Shown in pieces: positions 1-6,365 of a DNA stretch of 11,620 nucleotides; the stretch's first letter is position 1, and every line of letters starts with the position of its first letter. The DNA lies in assembly GCA_035649895.1 (NCBI GenBank), contig DASRIS010000033.1, forward strand, positions 1 through 11,620, read 5' to 3'. The notes below the pieces were generated by a model that did no database searches, had not been told where the DNA came from, and was given only the letters and a program-made list of their open reading frames with translations. The stretch comes from DASSUC01 sp035649895 (GTDB taxonomy: Bacteria; Actinomycetota; Actinomycetes; Mycobacteriales; Micromonosporaceae). The translations under genes and the position numbers were made by a program.

Positions 1-111
1 CGCCAGGCTGGCTACACCAAGATCGCCGCTACCATCCGCCGCATCCGCAGCGACCCATACCTGCTCCTGGCCATTCTGGGCTTGCGAATCCCCGCGCTAG
101 ACAGCCCATGA
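1..111 (+). CDS. C-terminal fragment of a probable ISAs1-type transposase (5' end outside window)
   Basis: The first frame is open from the window edge to a TGA at 109-111 and gives 36 residues. It contains AGYTKIAATIRRIRSDP followed by LLAILGL. From memory this resembles the extreme C-terminus of ISAs1-family DDE transposases, which typically end in an AGxTxIAxxxRxxxxxP...LLxxLGL segment. None of the catalytic residues lie inside the window, so the assignment rests only on this tail. No terminal inverted repeat can be recognised after the stop. The stop overlaps the ATG (108-110) proposed for the decayed methyltransferase. That could mean the element was trimmed or that its stop lies in flanking DNA. 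The tail could also belong to an unrelated gene. Confidence 0.45.
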   Translation, partial: RQAGYTKIAATIRRIRSDPYLLLAILGLRIPALDSP

Positions 112-638
112 CCAGCACAGACGACTTTGCGCCCCGCCCTGGTCTCTCTTGGCGCAGGCGGTGAAGTTGGCTCGGCGGGAGTGCTTCACCTGTTCCTGCC
201 GGCCGGAACCAGGGCGGTTGCAGTATGCGTTGGCCGCTGGCGCCGACACGATCGGTGAGCCTGGAACCGGTTGCGGCGTTGGGCTGGCGCGGTTGGTCTT
301 CGGTGCCCGGCCGGGCAGCCGGCTGGCGAGTGTCGAGCGTGATCCGGACCGGGCGGCGCTGGCTGCGCAGCTCATCGCGGGGATTACGGCGGTGACGGAT
401 CCGCACCGGCTGCTGCGGCCGGGTAGCGCTGTTGTCATCGATGACTGACCTCACTCCCACTGCCGACTAGCCGCCACGGTCCGCCGGAGCCGTCGACCAG
501 GTGCGGATGCACTGGCTCGTCTATCTCAGTCTTGACGCCGCGGAACTGCGACTCGCACCCGACCTCGCCACTGTGGTGGCGACCGCCGGGCAGCATGAAC
601 GCAAATATCTAGCCTGCCGGGCTATTTGTCAGGATTGA
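108..638 (+). pseudogene. Decayed class I SAM-dependent O-methyltransferase
   Basis: Fragments of one small O-methyltransferase can be read in order across two frames. A start-like MTSTDDFAPRPGL begins at 108. From 149 a second frame gives FTCSCRPEPGRL and the SAM-binding motif I as IGEPGTGCGVG, followed by an acidic loop end (ASVERDPDRAA). Next comes LLRPGSAVVIDD, normally found near the end of the Rossmann sheet. About 30-40 residues expected between these last two parts (the GDW and FDLLFVD strand region) are missing, with the apparent junction near 392-400. A TGAC duplication (442-445/446-449) creates a stop at 446. The continuing frame reads LTPTAD, TAG at 468-470, then VDQVRMHWL and ELRLAPDLATVVAT to a TGA at 636-638. 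The enzyme would have methylated a small-molecule hydroxyl group; it is surely inactive. The N-terminal join needs a 2-base CT correction at 144-149 and is the least certain part. Confidence 0.7.
603..627. terminator. Possible weak bidirectional terminator between convergent genes
   Basis: TAGCC (610-614) and GGCTA (620-624) form a perfect 5-bp stem with a 5-base loop. A-rich bases precede it and TATTT follows, so a short U-tract appears on either strand. It lies between the end of the dead methyltransferase and the stop of the convergent NACHT gene at 647. The stem is short, so this is a tentative call. Confidence 0.25.
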
Positions 639-646
639 CTTCGATG

Positions 647-2788
647 TCAACTGAGCTGTTGGCAGGTGCTCGTTGCGGCTAGCCGGTCCTGGAGCCGTGC
701 GTGACGGAACTGGTAAACGGCTCCTGACTGGCGCAGCGCGCCTCGTTGGTGAGCGTCATCGAGGAACCGCATCAGCCTCAACGGCAGCCGGCCCCGCAGT
801 GACAGCCAAGCCCGGGCGAGAAAGAAACGACCCCATATCGTGTCAAGAGCGATCGCAGGCGCCCCCGCGACTCCGACACCCAGCCCAATTATGAGCCCCG
901 CGCTTGGCCGCACCACAAGTCCAGCCCCAAGGCCTGTCCCGGCTGCGGTTCCGAACCCGATGACGATCGTCTGTACGACCGCCCCGGTCCTGATGCTGCG
1001 CAAGAGCGACTTAGGGCTGCGGGAGGCGACCTCATGGGCCGGTGCCGTGACAGACCAGTCTCGAAGGCCGCCAATGAGAATGAGGGCGAGAGAGGCCAGT
1101 ACCCCCGCCGCGATCGCCATCGCGACCGTGACAGCGAGGCCGGCATGGAGGTAGACCACGAGACCGGAGCCAGCACCGAACAGAAATCCACCGACGAAGT
1201 AGCCCATGAACTTCTTGAGCCTTCCTGGCGTTCGAACAGTCGTCTGGGTCATCTCGGTGGCCCGGGCGCGAAGCCCGATCACGAGCCCACCGAAGAGCCC
1301 GACCGAGGAACCGGCGATGAGACCTGTGGCGGGACCGGCCACAGCGCCGAAGACGAGGCTGACGCCGATGCCGGACTGGACCGCGACGACGAGCCCATAC
1401 ACGAGTCGGGGCATGGCCCGGTCGACTGCCCACCAGGCGAGGTCACGGGTGTCCAGCCGGTGGAGGTGGGTGGCGAGGAAGGCCAGCCACCGTTGTGCGT
1501 CCACTGGCGGGTACGGGTACGAGGGTTTACAGAACAGGCGTTCAAGTGAGATCTGCGGCGTTGGGTGGACGGCGTAAACACTGGGCAGGTAGGCGTCGAG
1601 GAGGTACTCCTCGATTGCGGCGCGGTCGCTGAAGCGGTTGGGGTCGCAAAGGTCAGCGGGGACGGTCCCAGGGCGGGTGCATGCGGTACGGGCCAGGTGG
1701 ACCATGAGCGGAGTGGACAACGTCTGGGCAAGTGGCCCGTCTGGGTGCTGGCGTAGGTGGTCGAACACCGGTTGCCATCGCCTGTCGTCGGCTGGTCCGG
1801 CCTGGCTGAGAAAGGCAATAGTGTCGCCGACGGCGACCGGTTCGATCTCCACTACGGCTGCCCGGCTGAGGCACCGGCCGCTGGAGACGACGGCTGACTG
1901 GTACTCGGTGCCGCGGCAGGTCACTACCAGCGGCCCGCCGGCAGCCACCGCGTCGTCGAGCACATCCACCGCGCTGTGTTGCAGTGCGGGAGGCATCTCG
2001 TCCAGGCCGTCAAGGACCGGCATCACCCGGCCGGCACGGATCAGCTGGGCTGCGGCTTCGGGGCCGCTGATGCCCCAGCTGGCTAGGACGGGATAGTCTT
2101 CGGCCAGCCGACGGGCCAACCAGCTGTGCAGATGCTCTGCGTGCGGATCCCATGACGAGACCGCAAGCAGGACCGGCACCGGCTCGTGTTGGCGAGGGGT
2201 GTCGAGTAGTCCCAGGGTTAACAGCATGGCCAGAACCGTCTTGCCCGCTCCTGGCTCGCCGAGCACCACGAGCTGGTGGGCTGGTAGTTGGCGGAAGGCG
2301 TCCAGGATGCCGTGGATGTCGCCGTGCAGCTTCAGCCGCGTCGGCCGTCCGCCGGTCGCCGTCCGGCCTAGGACGGCAGCAGGCTGGGCAGCCACGGGGC
2401 GGCCCGTGATAGACCACCGCACGCGGAGCGGCTCGGGTCGCCGTAGCTGCCGTAGCCCTGCCTCGTTGGCCCATTGCTCTCGTACTGCCGCGGACAGTTG
2501 GGCCATGGCCCGGTCCAGTGAGTTGTTATCACCGTTGCGGGCCCTGGCGACCGGTTGCACACTCTGCCGCATTCCCAGCCACAACGCCACTGCGGACAGC
2601 AGCAGCGCCGCAAAACCCGTCATCATGCTCATGACGCTGGCGACTTTGTCGGCCCTGTCCAAGCCTTCGGCCGGCAGGAGACCGGCGAACACCAGCACGA
2701 CACCGACCGCGAACAGAAAGACCAGCCACGAGACCCACCATCGTCGTGACTGCGGTAGGTTGTCCCGCCATCGCATATTGGCGGTCAT
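647..2788 (-). CDS. Multi-pass membrane NACHT-domain STAND NTPase
   Basis: A 713-residue protein. Two N-terminal membrane helices (about 19-39 and 54-74) precede a NACHT module. It has Walker A GEPGAGKT (177-184), Walker B VLDGLDEMP (258-266, with the DxxDE acidic cluster) and a sensor-like LVVTCRG (287-293). A helical part includes WLAFLATHLHRLDTRDLAWW (434-453), which I recall as a hallmark of a large uncharacterised actinobacterial NACHT family. Residues about 463-650 hold roughly six glycine-rich hydrophobic segments that look membrane-spanning. The C-terminus carries QFRHARLQDRLA (693-704), also typical of that family. STAND NTPases are NTP-driven signalling switches, often in conflict or cell-death systems, but this subfamily's trigger and output are unknown to me. 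The ATG at 2786-2788 lacks a good Shine-Dalgarno (AAGGG lies 14 nt away). M5 is an alternative start. It stands alone beside transposase and pseudogene remnants, consistent with horizontal acquisition. Confidence 0.9.
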   Translation of the reverse strand: MTANMRWRDNLPQSRRWWVSWLVFLFAVGVVLVFAGLLPAEGLDRADKVASVMSMMTGFAALLLSAVALWLGMRQSVQPVARARNGDNNSLDRAMAQLSAAVREQWANEAGLRQLRRPEPLRVRWSITGRPVAAQPAAVLGRTATGGRPTRLKLHGDIHGILDAFRQLPAHQLVVLGEPGAGKTVLAMLLTLGLLDTPRQHEPVPVLLAVSSWDPHAEHLHSWLARRLAEDYPVLASWGISGPEAAAQLIRAGRVMPVLDGLDEMPPALQHSAVDVLDDAVAAGGPLVVTCRGTEYQSAVVSSGRCLSRAAVVEIEPVAVGDTIAFLSQAGPADDRRWQPVFDHLRQHPDGPLAQTLSTPLMVHLARTACTRPGTVPADLCDPNRFSDRAAIEEYLLDAYLPSVYAVHPTPQISLERLFCKPSYPYPPVDAQRWLAFLATHLHRLDTRDLAWWAVDRAMPRLVYGLVVAVQSGIGVSLVFGAVAGPATGLIAGSSVGLFGGLVIGLRARATEMTQTTVRTPGRLKKFMGYFVGGFLFGAGSGLVVYLHAGLAVTVAMAIAAGVLASLALILIGGLRDWSVTAPAHEVASRSPKSLLRSIRTGAVVQTIVIGFGTAAGTGLGAGLVVRPSAGLIIGLGVGVAGAPAIALDTIWGRFFLARAWLSLRGRLPLRLMRFLDDAHQRGALRQSGAVYQFRHARLQDRLAATSTCQQLS

Positions 2789-2921
2789 CCTAGTAGACGT
2801 AACCCTTAGCTGGCAGCGTCGACACTATGTGATGAAGGCCTGGGGTGCACCGGCTCCGGCGTCGTAACCCGGCCGTGGGGCGACCGGCAAAGGGCGGCCC
2901 TCAGGAGCAAACCGCAGAGGC

Positions 2922-4088
2922 TCAGGTCAGCGTACGCAGGTCCAGGGTGTGCCAGGTGAGCGACTCGTTGTCCCCGGTGGACCACCACAGCAGCCCACCC
3001 CGGCACGCCACCGTGCCGACGCCGGTGGCCACGGGCACCGTACGCCGTTTGGCGATGTCGTAGAGCAGCAGCTGCTGGCTGCTCACCGGTGACCCGTCCG
3101 ACCCGGACTGTGACAACACCTCGAAGCGGTCGAGCACTGCCACATCGCTGATGGAGGCGCTGACCTGGCCCGCGGCGACCTTCTGCCGATCCGTCCCGTC
3201 CGGGCGCATCAGGTCCATCTGCGATGGGGCGGCGCTGGTGGAGAGCACGAGCACCCGGCACCAGGTGTTGCTGCACGTGACGAGCTCGGTCGGCGGGGCG
3301 GCCACCGTCACGGTCGCTCCCGAGCTCAGGTCGCGCAGGGCCACCGGGCCGGTCTGCCCGCTGCCCGCGCTGACCAGCCAGGGCCAGGCGCTCAGCGCGT
3401 ACGCCCCAGCTATCCGCCATACCACCACCGCCCCGCCGGTGAGCGGGACGGAGCGGACCTCGGTGACCTGTGTGGGGGTCCGGGCGGCGGCCACCCAGTG
3501 CACCGCGGCGTCGGCGATGACCAGGTCGTACTGCGAGTTGAAGAACACCGCGTCACCGGTGTCCGCGGTCAGGGCGACCGGAGCGGCGGAGGTCCGCCCG
3601 CCGGCCCGCCAGATCCGGGTCTCGCCCCGCCCGTCCGGCCCGGCGGTGGACTCCGCCCACACCAGGTCGTCTGCGCTGGCCGCGAACCCGCCGAACTGGG
3701 GCTCCAGCCGCCTGGGCAGGGTGCGCAGCTGGCGTACGGTGCCGTCCGCGCCGCGCAGCAGCAGGCGTACGGCGGTCCGGTCGGGGCTGGGCGCGGTGCC
3801 CACCGCGGTCTGCGCGTCGAGGTGGTGCAGCGGGGTGAAGGCCGTACCGTCGCCGAGCGTGCCGGGGGCGTCCACGATCCGGGCCTTCGGCCATACGGTG
3901 GCCAGCGTCAGCGGACCGCTCGGCTGGCTCGGCCCGCGCTCGGGTGAGGGCAGGGCCACGTGCAGCGCTGCCGCGCCCAGCGCGACGGCGAGCGCCGCCA
4001 GGCCGGACAGGCGGGTCAGGCGCCAGCGCAGCGCGCGCCGGTGCCGGCCGGTGCCCGTACCCGGGTGGTCTGAGGCCACCGCGGTCAC
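2922..4088 (-). CDS. Membrane-anchored beta-propeller-like protein of unknown function
   Basis: A 388-residue protein with a short basic N-terminus (HRRALRWRLTR) and one hydrophobic segment at about 27-46. No lipobox is seen, so it is probably a signal anchor with the rest outside the cell. The remainder is rich in beta-strand blocks of about 45-50 residues, such as DDLVWAESTAG (140-150) and AAVHWVAAAR (194-203). This suggests a TolB/WD-like propeller, although no canonical repeat signature is clear. Cysteines at 272 and 277 (TCSNTWC) could form a disulfide. The frame stays open further upstream. I chose GTG at 4086-4088 because it overlaps the upstream HAD stop as GTGA, indicating translational coupling, and places the hydrophobic segment near the N-terminus. 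Everything upstream in that frame lies under the HAD gene. Function is not recognised; coupling suggests it works with, or is simply co-expressed with, the phosphatase. Confidence 0.75.
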   Translation of the reverse strand: MTAVASDHPGTGTGRHRRALRWRLTRLSGLAALAVALGAAALHVALPSPERGPSQPSGPLTLATVWPKARIVDAPGTLGDGTAFTPLHHLDAQTAVGTAPSPDRTAVRLLLRGADGTVRQLRTLPRRLEPQFGGFAASADDLVWAESTAGPDGRGETRIWRAGGRTSAAPVALTADTGDAVFFNSQYDLVIADAAVHWVAAARTPTQVTEVRSVPLTGGAVVVWRIAGAYALSAWPWLVSAGSGQTGPVALRDLSSGATVTVAAPPTELVTCSNTWCRVLVLSTSAAPSQMDLMRPDGTDRQKVAAGQVSASISDVAVLDRFEVLSQSGSDGSPVSSQQLLLYDIAKRRTVPVATGVGTVACRGGLLWWSTGDNESLTWHTLDLRTLT

Positions 4089-5011
4089 CGGCGCCGCCGC
4101 CGGAGCGCGACGGCGGCCGCTGCCGCGCCCGTGGCGACACCGGCGGCCAGCGTGACCGGCACGGCGATCTTTGCCGCGCGGCGACCGGTACGGAAGTCGC
4201 GCACCCCCCACCCGCGCAGCCGCGCCTGGCGGCGCAGCGCGGTGTCCGGGTTGACCGCGACGGGATGCCCGACGGCGGAGAGCATGGGCAGGTCGTTGGC
4301 TGAGTCGCTGTAGGCGCTGCACCGGTCTAGGTCCAGCCCATGGGCCCCGGCGAGTGCCCGGATCGCGTCGGCCTTGGCCGAGCCGTGCAGCAGGTCGCCG
4401 ACGAGCGCGCCGGTGTAGACCCCGTCGCGGATCTCGGCGACCGTGCCGAGCGAGCCGGTGAGCCCCAGCCGCTTGGCGATGAGCCGGCCCAGCTCCACGG
4501 GCGCGGCGGTGACCAGCCACACCTGCTCACCGGCGTCGAGGTGCTGCTGGGCGAGCGCGCGCGTGCCGGACCAGATGCGCTCGGCCATCAGCTCGTCGAA
4601 GATCTCCTCGCAGAGGCGTTCCATGTCATCCACCCGCCAGCCCTTCACAAAGGCGAGGGCGGTCTGCTTCGCCTGGCCCATATAGGCCGGGTCCTCCGTG
4701 GCGAGCACCCGGAAGCGCAGCTGGCGCAGGGCGAACCGGACCAGGTCGCCGGTGGTGAAGTACTTGCGGGCGGCGAGGCCGCGGGCCAGCCAGTAGATCG
4801 AGGCACCCTGCATCATCGTGTTGTCCACGTCGAAGAAGGCGGCTGCACCCGGGTCGGGCGGCACGGTCAAGGCGGCCTCCAGCCCGGCTGCTGCCGGCCA
4901 GCTGGGTTCATCGGCCGAGCTGGGCTCGTCGGCCCAGGCGGGTTCGTCCGCCGAGGTGGGCTCGTGGGCCCAGGTGGGCTCGTCGGCGGTCCACGGGATG
5001 CGAGTCGCCAC
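4085..5011 (-). CDS. SerB-like HAD-IB family phosphatase with C-terminal hydrophobic anchor
   Basis: A 308-residue HAD hydrolase of subclass IB (the phosphoserine phosphatase SerB type). Motif I is FFDVDNTMMQGAS with catalytic Asp61 and Asp63. Motif II is WLVTAAP with Thr168. Lys213 in GSAKADAI supplies motif III, and motif IV is YSDSANDLP with Asp236 and Asp240. All catalytic positions are intact, so it should be an active phosphomonoesterase. Substrate cannot be read; related actinobacterial proteins are often labelled phosphoserine phosphatase without proof. Residues 9-38 hold an unusual hexapeptide repeat. Residues 280-303 are hydrophobic and end in Arg-rich RRRRR, a likely C-terminal membrane tail. 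GTG at 5009-5011 was preferred over longer in-frame starts because AAGGAGG lies five bases upstream. The gene lies between the rsbN-like gene (76-bp gap) and the overlapping propeller gene. Confidence 0.88.
   Translation of the reverse strand: MATRIPWTADEPTWAHEPTSADEPAWADEPSSADEPSWPAAAGLEAALTVPPDPGAAAFFDVDNTMMQGASIYWLARGLAARKYFTTGDLVRFALRQLRFRVLATEDPAYMGQAKQTALAFVKGWRVDDMERLCEEIFDELMAERIWSGTRALAQQHLDAGEQVWLVTAAPVELGRLIAKRLGLTGSLGTVAEIRDGVYTGALVGDLLHGSAKADAIRALAGAHGLDLDRCSAYSDSANDLPMLSAVGHPVAVNPDTALRRQARLRGWGVRDFRTGRRAAKIAVPVTLAAGVATGAAAAAVALRRRRR
4903..4992 (-). repeat. Five tandem 18-bp units inside the HAD phosphatase gene
   Basis: Units start at 4903, 4921, 4939, 4957 and 4975 on the plus strand and vary around TGGGCTCGTCGGCCCAGG. 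They are in frame. They encode about five copies of a hexapeptide close to ADEP(T/S/A)(W/S), giving an acidic, Trp-bearing, probably disordered N-terminus. Unit divergence is moderate, so this is not a fresh expansion, but copy number may vary among strains. Confidence 0.9.
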
Positions 5012-5016
5012 GACCA

Positions 5017-5023
5017 CCTCCTT
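5017..5023 (-). promoter_or_regulatory. Strong ribosome binding site of the HAD phosphatase gene
   Basis: The minus strand reads AAGGAGG, then TGGTC, then GTG. The near-perfect Shine-Dalgarno at five bases' distance fixes the GTG at 5009-5011 as the start and argues against the 58-residue upstream extension that is also open. Confidence 0.8.
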
Positions 5024-5087
5024 GCGCCGGTCAACCGGTCCGGCCAATTGCAGGGTAACGGAGCGGCTAGGGAGCGGCGGAGCGCGA

Positions 5088-6218
5088 TCAGCCGCCGAGC
5101 AGGTCGCCGAGTAGGCGGCCGAGGCCCTCCAGGACGCCGTCGGCGTCCGGCGCCGGTGCGCCGGGCACCGGCGGCGAAGTGGCAACGGCGCTGGGCACGG
5201 TGCTCGGCACCGGGCCGCCGGGGGACGGGGTGCGCTGCCCGGTGCCGGGTGGTGCGGGGGTCGGGCCGGGGGCGCCCGGCCCGACCGGCGGGGTGCCCCC
5301 GGGACCGGCCGCGTGGCAGGTGCCCGGCCTCGGGCCCAGCGCGTCGCTGCCTTCGCTGCCGGCGCCGCAGCCCAGCGCGGTACGCAGGCGCGCCGACCGC
5401 TCGGTGACCCGGTCCAGCAGGACCTGCGACTGCGCCACCCGCGCGTTCGCCGGCCCGCCGGTGGCTGCGCGCAGCTCGGCGAGGCGGGCGCCCTGGACGG
5501 CGACGAAGCCGTCGACCAGGTCCAGCGCGTCCGGACCCCGGCGCTGCACGGCCGCGGTCGTCAACAGCCGTACGCCTTGGCTGGTCTGGGTGTCGGTGTC
5601 GGCCAGGACACTGGCGAGGAGGGCTGGGTCGGCGCGGACCGCCTGTGCCTCGGTCGCCCGGGTCTTGGCGAACTCCAGGTAGAGCTGGCCCCGGCTGACG
5701 TCGGAGCTGGTCAAGGCGAGCTGGGCGCGCTCGGTGGAGCGCTTGATGGCGTAGAACGGGTCGCCGGGGAGGGCGTCACCGCTCGCCGCGGACATGCCGG
5801 AGAGGGCCAGCGTGCCGGTGGCCACCCCGATGATGACCGCCTCCCGGGCGCGCAGCCGAGGGCGGCGGCCCGGCCCAGCCGGGCGCCTGGTGGCCGGCAC
5901 GGCGGGGCGCCTGGTGGCGGGCGCGGTGGGGGCGGGTGACGGCCGCCCGGCGCGCGGGGCGCCTGCTGCGGCCGTGGCGGTGCACCCGATCCCGTCCCGT
6001 TCCGCGGTCGCCAGCAGCATGGCGCGCAGCCCGGCGCGAAAGTCGGCGTCCGGCTCGCCGTCCAGCCTCAGCTGGGCGAGCCGTTCGGCGACCGTGACCA
6101 GCGGCGCGAGCTCGGCACCACGATGCGGCTGGCGGTCGGGAGCGGAGCCGCCCGCTGCGTCGTCCAGCAGCTGTGCCAGACGCTCGGCTCGGCGGCGCTC
6201 GAAGATCGCGGCGTTCAC
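5088..6218 (-). CDS. rsbN: RsbN-type membrane-tethered anti-sigma factor with DUF5667-like domain
   Basis: A 376-residue single-pass membrane protein. Residues 1-75 are a cytoplasmic helical region ending ADFRAGLRAMLLATAERDG, the part expected to bind the sigma factor. No HxxxCxxC zinc motif is present, so it is not a ZAS-type anti-sigma. A Pro/Ala/Arg linker with a duplicated PATRRPA follows (99-114). One transmembrane segment lies at about 126-145. An external part begins ALPGDPFYAIKRSTERAQL (149-167), which matches my memory of DUF5667. The C-terminal 80 residues are Pro/Gly-rich and probably disordered. In Streptomyces, RsbN lies directly downstream of bldN and restrains BldN; the order here is the same. 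GTG at 6216-6218 follows GGAG by eight bases. The 147-bp gap after the sigma gene contains its own probable promoter. The gene name is by synteny and family, not by alignment. Confidence 0.85.
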   Translation of the reverse strand: MNAAIFERRRAERLAQLLDDAAGGSAPDRQPHRGAELAPLVTVAERLAQLRLDGEPDADFRAGLRAMLLATAERDGIGCTATAAAGAPRAGRPSPAPTAPATRRPAVPATRRPAGPGRRPRLRAREAVIIGVATGTLALSGMSAASGDALPGDPFYAIKRSTERAQLALTSSDVSRGQLYLEFAKTRATEAQAVRADPALLASVLADTDTQTSQGVRLLTTAAVQRRGPDALDLVDGFVAVQGARLAELRAATGGPANARVAQSQVLLDRVTERSARLRTALGCGAGSEGSDALGPRPGTCHAAGPGGTPPVGPGAPGPTPAPPGTGQRTPSPGGPVPSTVPSAVATSPPVPGAPAPDADGVLEGLGRLLGDLLGG

Positions 6219-6247
6219 CGGGCAAACTCCACTTCACCTGCTGATAG

Positions 6248-6273
6248 GACCGCCGACGTGACCACCGGCGGTC
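6248..6273 (-). promoter_or_regulatory. Perfect 8-bp inverted repeat in the rsbN leader
   Basis: GACCGCCG (6248-6255) and CGGCGGTC (6266-6273) are perfect complements around a 10-base loop. On the minus strand the element lies just downstream of the proposed promoter and about 30 bases before the rsbN start. It would therefore form a hairpin at the very 5' end of the transcript, or serve as an operator. Its role is not known. Confidence 0.6.
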
Positions 6274-6282
6274 GTACTTGGA

Positions 6283-6311
6283 ACAACGAGCGACAGGCAC
6301 GATCCGTTACG
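6283..6311 (-). promoter_or_regulatory. Putative BldN-dependent promoter of the rsbN-like gene
   Basis: On the minus strand CGTAAC (6306-6311) is followed after 17 bases by CGTTGT (6283-6288). From memory, BldN promoters in Streptomyces resemble CGTAAC, a 16-17 base spacer, then CGTTGA, and rsbN there is itself a BldN target. The element sits in the bldN-rsbN gap with the -10 about 65 bases upstream of the rsbN start. This suggests a feedback loop in which the sigma factor drives its own inhibitor. Confidence 0.6.
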
Positions 6312-6365
6312 GCCGGACCGCCTTGGTAGCCACGTAGCGTTGTGAAGTTCACCTGACGTAGCGGA

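Noticed and set aside
2798..2870. Two CGTAACCC direct repeats read as promoter -35 elements or attachment site
   Set aside because: Eight-base repeats 65 bp apart are easily chance here, and no matching -10 or integrase is present.
2881..2905. AGGGCGGCCCT as a terminator after the propeller gene
   Set aside because: The usable stem is only four base pairs with a 3-base loop, and no T-run follows.
4089..4520. Upstream extension of the propeller reading frame to 4520
   Set aside because: It overlaps the HAD gene's conserved motifs in another frame, is Arg/Ala/Gly-rich shadow sequence and lacks a ribosome site; the GTGA start at 4088 is better.
5012..5185. 58-residue N-terminal extension of the HAD phosphatase
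   Set aside because: The sequence is low-quality Arg/Ser/Ala-rich, runs into the rsbN-like 3' end, and would ignore the strong AAGGAGG site.
6340..6352. TTGTGAA directly followed by G and TTCAC just past the bldN-like stop, resembling a second Rex site
   Set aside because: The half-sites are one base apart instead of four and the right arm lacks the final AA, so it does not fit the Rex operator; it is only a short GTGAA-G-TTCAC dyad.
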